Positions 5,657 to 8,512 of a stretch of DNA of 8,512 nucleotides are shown one piece after another. Source of the stretch: Halovenus sp. (GTDB taxonomy: Archaea; Halobacteriota; Halobacteria; Halobacteriales; Haloarculaceae); assembly GCA_028275145.1 (NCBI GenBank), contig JAQCNG010000088.1, forward strand, positions 1 to 8,512. The letters run 5' to 3'. Within the stretch, counting starts at the first letter, position 1. Each line of letters opens with the position of its first letter. The notes under the pieces were generated by a model that saw only the letters and a program-made list of their open reading frames with translations, was not told the origin of the DNA and searched no databases. Made by a program: the position numbers and the translations under genes.

Positions 5657-6181
5657 ATGAGCGGGCCGCCCCTACTGTTGGCCGTGGACCTGCACGTCCG
5701 CTACGAGGGTGACGACGACCCCGAGAAGTGCACGGCACGCCGTCTCGACAGGTTCGACCTCGCGGAGTTGCACGGCAGTAGCCGCGAGACACCGCCGGGT
5801 GTCGTGCTGAACCCCCACGCCGAGCGGGCGCTCTCGCCGGCCGACCGCGGGGCGAGCGACCGACTGGTGGCGCTCGATTGCTCCTGGGAGACCGCCGAGC
5901 GCGAGGCGTTCGACCTCCGCGGGACCCACCGGGCGCTGCCCTTTCTGGTCGCCGCCAACCCCGTCAACTTCGGCAATCCCTTCGAGTTGACGACCGCCGA
6001 GGCCTTTGCCGCGGCGCTGGTGGTTCTCGGCGAGCGCGACCAGGCCGAGCGGGTGCTCTCGAAGGTGCGGTGGGGCGGGGAGACCTTTCTGGAGCTCAAC
6101 GCAGAGCCGCTGCGCCGGTACGCCAACTGCGAGGACTCGGCGGATGTGGTCGCCGTCCAGGAGGAGTACCTGGCGGACTGA
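5657..6181 (+). CDS. tsr3: Tsr3, 16S rRNA aminocarboxypropyltransferase (DUF367)
   Basis: This 174-residue SPOUT-like enzyme of the Tsr3 family uses SAM to move a 3-amino-3-carboxypropyl group onto N1-methylpseudouridine in the helix 31 loop of small-subunit rRNA, a late maturation step. Motifs seen: [10 protein letters not shown] (21-30), [13 protein letters not shown] (51-63), VALDCSWE (71-78), [20 protein letters not shown] (92-111, the SAM-site signature), TAEAFAAAL (113-121) and [11 protein letters not shown] (138-148). The ATG at 5657 is chosen because family homology begins within ten residues ([12 protein letters not shown]). The frame is open further upstream only as a shadow of folA. 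It is 37 bp downstream of folA and converges on ccdA with 50 bp between stops. Length is normal for archaeal members. Confidence 0.92.
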   Translation: MSGPPLLLAVDLHVRYEGDDDPEKCTARRLDRFDLAELHGSSRETPPGVVLNPHAERALSPADRGASDRLVALDCSWETAEREAFDLRGTHRALPFLVAANPVNFGNPFELTTAEAFAAALVVLGERDQAERVLSKVRWGGETFLELNAEPLRRYANCEDSADVVAVQEEYLAD

Positions 6182-6231
6182 CCGGCAAGCGGTTGGGCGC
6201 GGGGCAGTCGAGGACCGCCGTCGGCGCGGCG

Positions 6232-6930
6232 CTACACAAAGGGGATGTCGGTGAGGACCGGCGGAATCGTCGGGAGGACGAACCAGATGTAGTAGACGGC
6301 GACGCCGAGCACGACGATACCGGTGACGCGGTAGACGTGTTTGCTGTGCCGGGCGAGCAGGCGGGTCAGTCTGCGGCCGGTGGACTCGGAGACGACCGCA
6401 AACCCCAGCAGCGGGGTTCCGAGGCCGACACCGAAGGAGAGAAACCCGAGCATACTCTCCAGTTGTGTGTCGTACAGAATCGGGGTCGTGCTGAAGAACG
6501 TGGCAATCAGCCCCGGGTTGCAGGGGATGATGATAGCCCCGAAAAAGAAGCCGTAACTGAAGGCGCTCAGAGCGGGGTACTCGGACTGTGGGGGTTCGAC
6601 CGCGGGCAGTCCGGAGAAAAGCGTCGGCCGGACCAGCATGACCACACCGACAGCCGCGAGTACCCAGAACGCCACCGGGGAGAACGTCTCGACGGCGTCG
6701 TTGACCGCCTCACCGAGCACGAACGAGTAGACAACGCCGACACTCCCCATGAACGCGACGACACCCGCGAGCACCAGCGCGCCGAGCACGACAGGCGAGC
6801 GCCGCCGCCCCTCGCCGTCGGCGCTGGCGAGAAAGGCAACAAAGGCGGGGTACAGCGGGATGACACAGACCGCCGTCAGCGGCGTTCCCACCCCCAGCCA
6901 GAAGTGCCTGACCAGTGCGTCGACGGTCAT
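6232..6930 (-). CDS. ccdA: CcdA/DsbD-type thiol-disulfide membrane transporter
   Basis: This 232-residue membrane protein should carry electrons from cytoplasmic thioredoxin to extracytoplasmic thiol proteins. About six hydrophobic segments are visible: roughly 10-34, 46-74, 86-104, 121-147, 157-181 and 200-222. The redox pair is one cysteine in segment 1 (VCVIPLYPAF, Cys22) and one in segment 4 (GAIIIPCNPGLI, Cys137). These correspond to the CV.P..P and PC.PG signatures of CcdA. The family's usual first motif SPCVLPLLP is altered to TAVCVIPLYP. The start ATG overlaps the stop of the TlpA-like gene (ATGA, 6927-6930), so the lipoprotein and its likely electron donor are translationally coupled. 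It might serve cytochrome c maturation or general disulfide reduction; no other cytochrome biogenesis gene is in the window. The stop is TAG at 6232-6234. Confidence 0.85.
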   Translation of the reverse strand: MTVDALVRHFWLGVGTPLTAVCVIPLYPAFVAFLASADGEGRRRSPVVLGALVLAGVVAFMGSVGVVYSFVLGEAVNDAVETFSPVAFWVLAAVGVVMLVRPTLFSGLPAVEPPQSEYPALSAFSYGFFFGAIIIPCNPGLIATFFSTTPILYDTQLESMLGFLSFGVGLGTPLLGFAVVSESTGRRLTRLLARHSKHVYRVTGIVVLGVAVYYIWFVLPTIPPVLTDIPFV

Positions 6931-7517
6931 GAACAGGTGCTGTCGAGGGTGTCCCCAATCGCATCGGCGGAGGATACCTTGCCGAGGGTCTCGGTCCGGC
7001 CGTCCGAACAGACCACGATGACCGGCGACTGCGGGGCGAACACGACCCGGTCACCGACGTCGTCCACGAGACTGCTGGTCAGTTCCGCCGGCGCGACGCC
7101 GAACCGCCAGTCGAAGCCGTTTTCCTCGGCGTGGGCAGCAACGTCGTCGGGGTCGTCGTTCTCGTCGATTGTGAGGTCCACCAGCGTCACCTCGTCGCCG
7201 CGGCGCTCGTGGAGCGTGTCGAGGTTCCGTTGCTGGCTGTGACAGACGGAACACCAGGTGGCAAACGTGTGCAACACGACGGGGCCGTTGGCCTCGGCCA
7301 CCGTGAGGCTCTCGCCGGTCCGGGCGGCCTCGAAGGTTGTCGTCTGCCAGGCCGGTCGGGTGCTGCCGGAACCGTCGTCTGTGTCGCCGTTGTTCGTGGC
7401 TCCACCGGTCGAACTGTCGTCGGTGCCCTCGTCGTCGCCGCTCACACACCCCGCGAGCGCGACCACCCCCGCGCCCGCCGCCGCGAGCAGGGTTCGGCGT
7501 GACAGTCGATTGGTCAT
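6927..7517 (-). CDS. TlpA/ResA-like thioredoxin-fold Tat lipoprotein
   Basis: This 196-residue exported redox protein has an N-terminus carrying a Tat signal, LSRRTLLAAAGAGVVALAGC, with twin Arg at 7-8. A lipobox Cys at residue 24 predicts a lipid anchor on the outer face. A Gly/Asp/Ser/Thr-rich acidic linker (about 26-55) is typical of halophilic lipoproteins. The thioredoxin fold follows: VVLHTFATWCSVCHSQQRNL (80-99) with the active-site CSVC at 89-92, and APQSPVIVV (161-169) with the likely cis-proline at 165. Extra Cys170 and Cys195 could form a second disulfide. The ATG at 7517 is chosen because it begins the Tat signal. The frame stays open upstream through the repeat array, but that sequence is not protein-like. 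It lies first in an operon with ccdA, so CcdA probably keeps its CxxC reduced. Confidence 0.9.
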   Translation of the reverse strand: MTNRLSRRTLLAAAGAGVVALAGCVSGDDEGTDDSSTGGATNNGDTDDGSGSTRPAWQTTTFEAARTGESLTVAEANGPVVLHTFATWCSVCHSQQRNLDTLHERRGDEVTLVDLTIDENDDPDDVAAHAEENGFDWRFGVAPAELTSSLVDDVGDRVVFAPQSPVIVVCSDGRTETLGKVSSADAIGDTLDSTCS

Positions 7518-7540
7518 ACCTGCCAGTTGGGGGTGGGGCC

Positions 7541-7548
7541 GAATAGAA
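7541..7548 (-). promoter_or_regulatory. Putative TATA box of the tlpA-ccdA operon
   Basis: TTCTATTC on the minus strand is the only AT-rich block in a GC-rich stretch. It is centred 28 bp from the ATG at 7517, fitting a leaderless haloarchaeal transcript. Confidence 0.55.
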
Positions 7549-7559
7549 CTCGCTCCCGT

Positions 7560-7587
7560 GTGTCCGACACGCACACGACCGCGTGCG
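7560..7587. repeat. Two small inverted repeats upstream of tlpA
   Basis: GTGTCCGACAC (7560-7570) is a perfect 5+1+5 palindrome. CGCAC (7570-7574) and GTGCG (7583-7587) form a second hairpin with an 8-base loop. Both lie 10-40 bp upstream of the tlpA TATA-like box and just before the tandem array, where a regulator site is plausible. The role is unknown. Confidence 0.35.
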
Positions 7588-7590
7588 AGC

Positions 7591-7734
7591 GGTCCGGCAA
7601 CCAGACGGTCCGGCAACCGGGCAGTCCGGCAACCAGACGGTCCGGCAACCGGGCGGTCCGGCAACCAGACGGTCCGGCAACCGGACAGTCCGGCAACCAG
7701 ACGGTCCGGCAACCGGGCAGTCCGGCAACCGAGT
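7591..7734 (+). repeat. Nine tandem copies of a 16-bp unit between tlpA and ileS
   Basis: Nine contiguous units of exactly 16 bp, consensus RGTCCGGCAACCRGRC, start at 7591, 7607, 7623, 7639, 7655, 7671, 7687, 7703 and 7719. The 11-base core GTCCGGCAACC is identical in all nine; variation is confined to the first base and the last four. Units ending AGAC alternate mostly with units ending GGGC or GGAC, giving a 32-bp higher-order pattern, which suggests growth by doubling or a helical-phase constraint. The core has dyad character (GGT..CCGG..ACC). The last unit (ending GAGT) stops one base before the ileS TATA-like box. No copy was noticed elsewhere in the window. It could be a minisatellite or a multi-site regulator platform. 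Confidence 0.93.
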
Positions 7735-7735
7735 G

Positions 7736-7743
7736 TACTTTAG
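7736..7743 (+). promoter_or_regulatory. Putative TATA box of ileS
   Basis: TACTTTAG is centred 27 bp before the ileS ATG, giving an expected start at or within a few bases of the ATG. The position normally used by the BRE falls in the last tandem repeat unit, so anything bound to the array would touch TFB/TBP directly. Confidence 0.55.
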
Positions 7744-7766
7744 TGCCGGCGGCAAATACAACAGGT

Positions 7767-8512
7767 ATGAGCGAGGACGTCACCGGTCGCGAGCGGTTCG
7801 AGGCCGTCAGCGACCAGTACGACCCGGACGCGGTCGAGGACCGGGTGTTCGAGTACTGGGACGCGGTCGACGCCTACGAGCGCACCGTCGAGCACCGGGC
7901 CGACGAGGAGCCCTACTACTTCCTGGACGGCCCACCGTACACCTCGGGGTCAGCGCACATGGGCCACGCCTGGAACAAGAGCCTGAAAGACTGCTACATC
8001 CGCTACAGGCGGATGCAGGGCAACGACGTCTACGACCGGCCGGGCTACGACATGCACGGCCTGCCCATCGAGACGAAAGTCGAGGACGAACTCGACTTCG
8101 AGAACAAGAAGGATATCGAGGAGTACGGTGTCGACGCCTTTGTCGAGGACTGCCGGGAGTTCGCCGAGGGGAGTCTCGCCCAGTTGACCGAGGATTTCCA
8201 GCGGATGGGCGTCTGGATGGACTGGGACAACCCCTACAAGACGGTGAGTCCGGAGTACATGGAGGCCGCCTGGTGGGGGTTCTCCCGGGCCCACGAGCGG
8301 GGCCTCGTCGAGCAGGGCGAGCGCTCCATCACGCAGTGTCCCCGCTGTGAGACCGCCATCGCCAAAAACGAGGTCGAGTTCGACGACGTCCACGACCCCT
8401 CCATCTACGTGAAGTTCCCGCTGGAGGAGTCCCGGGCCACCGCAGAGGGGACAGACGACTCCGACGTCGAGGAGTCGCTGGTCATCTGGACGACGACACC
8501 CTGGACCATCCC
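7767..8512 (+). CDS. ileS: Isoleucyl-tRNA synthetase, N-terminal part (3' end outside window)
   Basis: This class I aminoacyl-tRNA synthetase charges tRNA-Ile. The first 248 residues are present without a stop; the full protein is usually above 1000 residues. It begins with YDPDAVEDRVFEYWDAVDAYE, followed by the ATP-binding HIGH region YFLDGPPYTSGSAHMGHAWN (51-70, motif HMGH at 64-67) and RPGYDMHGLPIE (91-102), which contacts the substrate. Next come MGVWMDWDNPYKT (147-159) and a cysteine pair CPRCETAIAKNEVE (191-204), then WTTTPWTI at the edge (241-248), part of the start of the editing (CP1) region. The KMSKS motif is beyond the window. The ATG at 7767 is supported by the promoter spacing. 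It is divergent from tlpA, with the 16-bp tandem array in between. Confidence 0.96.
   Translation, partial: MSEDVTGRERFEAVSDQYDPDAVEDRVFEYWDAVDAYERTVEHRADEEPYYFLDGPPYTSGSAHMGHAWNKSLKDCYIRYRRMQGNDVYDRPGYDMHGLPIETKVEDELDFENKKDIEEYGVDAFVEDCREFAEGSLAQLTEDFQRMGVWMDWDNPYKTVSPEYMEAAWWGFSRAHERGLVEQGERSITQCPRCETAIAKNEVEFDDVHDPSIYVKFPLEESRATAEGTDDSDVEESLVIWTTTPWTI

Noticed and set aside
5878..7242. A 454-codon plus-strand open frame
   Set aside because: It is out of frame within tsr3, then antisense to ccdA and tlpA. Its composition is not protein-like, and the opposite-strand genes have clear family motifs.
7518..7712. Upstream extension of the TlpA-like protein through the 16-bp repeats, giving a repetitive peptide
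   Set aside because: The repeat unit has no stop triplet in most frames, so open frames are expected. The Tat signal at the ATG at 7517 needs to be N-terminal.
7591..7734. CRISPR array
   Set aside because: The units are contiguous and 16 bp long, with no unique spacers and no cas genes nearby.

Overview
The window looks like a piece of a haloarchaeal chromosome. The evidence is a GC-rich sequence, acidic proteins, archaeal-type genes (RadB, the archaeal GlmU-like sugar nucleotidyltransferase, Tsr3), a Tat-exported lipoprotein with TATA-like promoters about 27 bp from the start codons, and a TnpB/DUF2080 transposon of the kind common in haloarchaea. I cannot name the genus.

Layout, left to right. 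(1) 1-1020: the 5' part of a tnpB-only IS200/IS605-type (IS1341-like) element on the minus strand. It holds a 46-residue DUF2080-type protein, tnpB (which runs off the left edge), and a structured, hairpin-forming left end at 944-1020. Its GC content is visibly lower than the rest. (2) 1021-1160: a non-coding junction with a striking 24-bp near-perfect dyad and an adjacent 13-bp palindrome. (3) 1161-2983, minus strand: a two-gene operon in which a four-CBS protein with a C-terminal HPF/RaiA-like domain is followed by radB, overlapping by GTGA. (4) 3063-3245, minus strand: the 3' remnant of a YjbQ (UPF0047) gene whose 5' half is missing. (5) 3269-5016, minus strand: a GlmU-like sugar-1-phosphate nucleotidyltransferase/acetyltransferase followed by a GNAT acetyltransferase, overlapping by ATGA. 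(6) 5143-6181, plus strand: dihydrofolate reductase followed by tsr3, the 16S rRNA aminocarboxypropyltransferase. (7) 6232-7517, minus strand: a TlpA-like Tat lipoprotein followed by a CcdA-like membrane protein, overlapping by ATGA. (8) 7591-7734: nine perfect-length tandem copies of a 16-bp unit, ending one base before the TATA-like box of ileS. (9) 7767-8512, plus strand: the 5' third or less of ileS.

The genes fall into small housekeeping modules: nucleotide sensing/ribosome plus recombination (CBS-HPF, RadB), surface sugar or cell-envelope precursor synthesis (GlmU-like), folate and ribosome maturation (FolA, Tsr3), extracytoplasmic thiol redox (TlpA, CcdA) and translation (IleS). I found no CRISPR array, tRNA or rRNA. 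The signals most worth a second look are the 16-bp tandem array abutting the ileS promoter, the dyad cluster at 1073-1113, the decayed yjbQ and the CBS-HPF/radB coupling.
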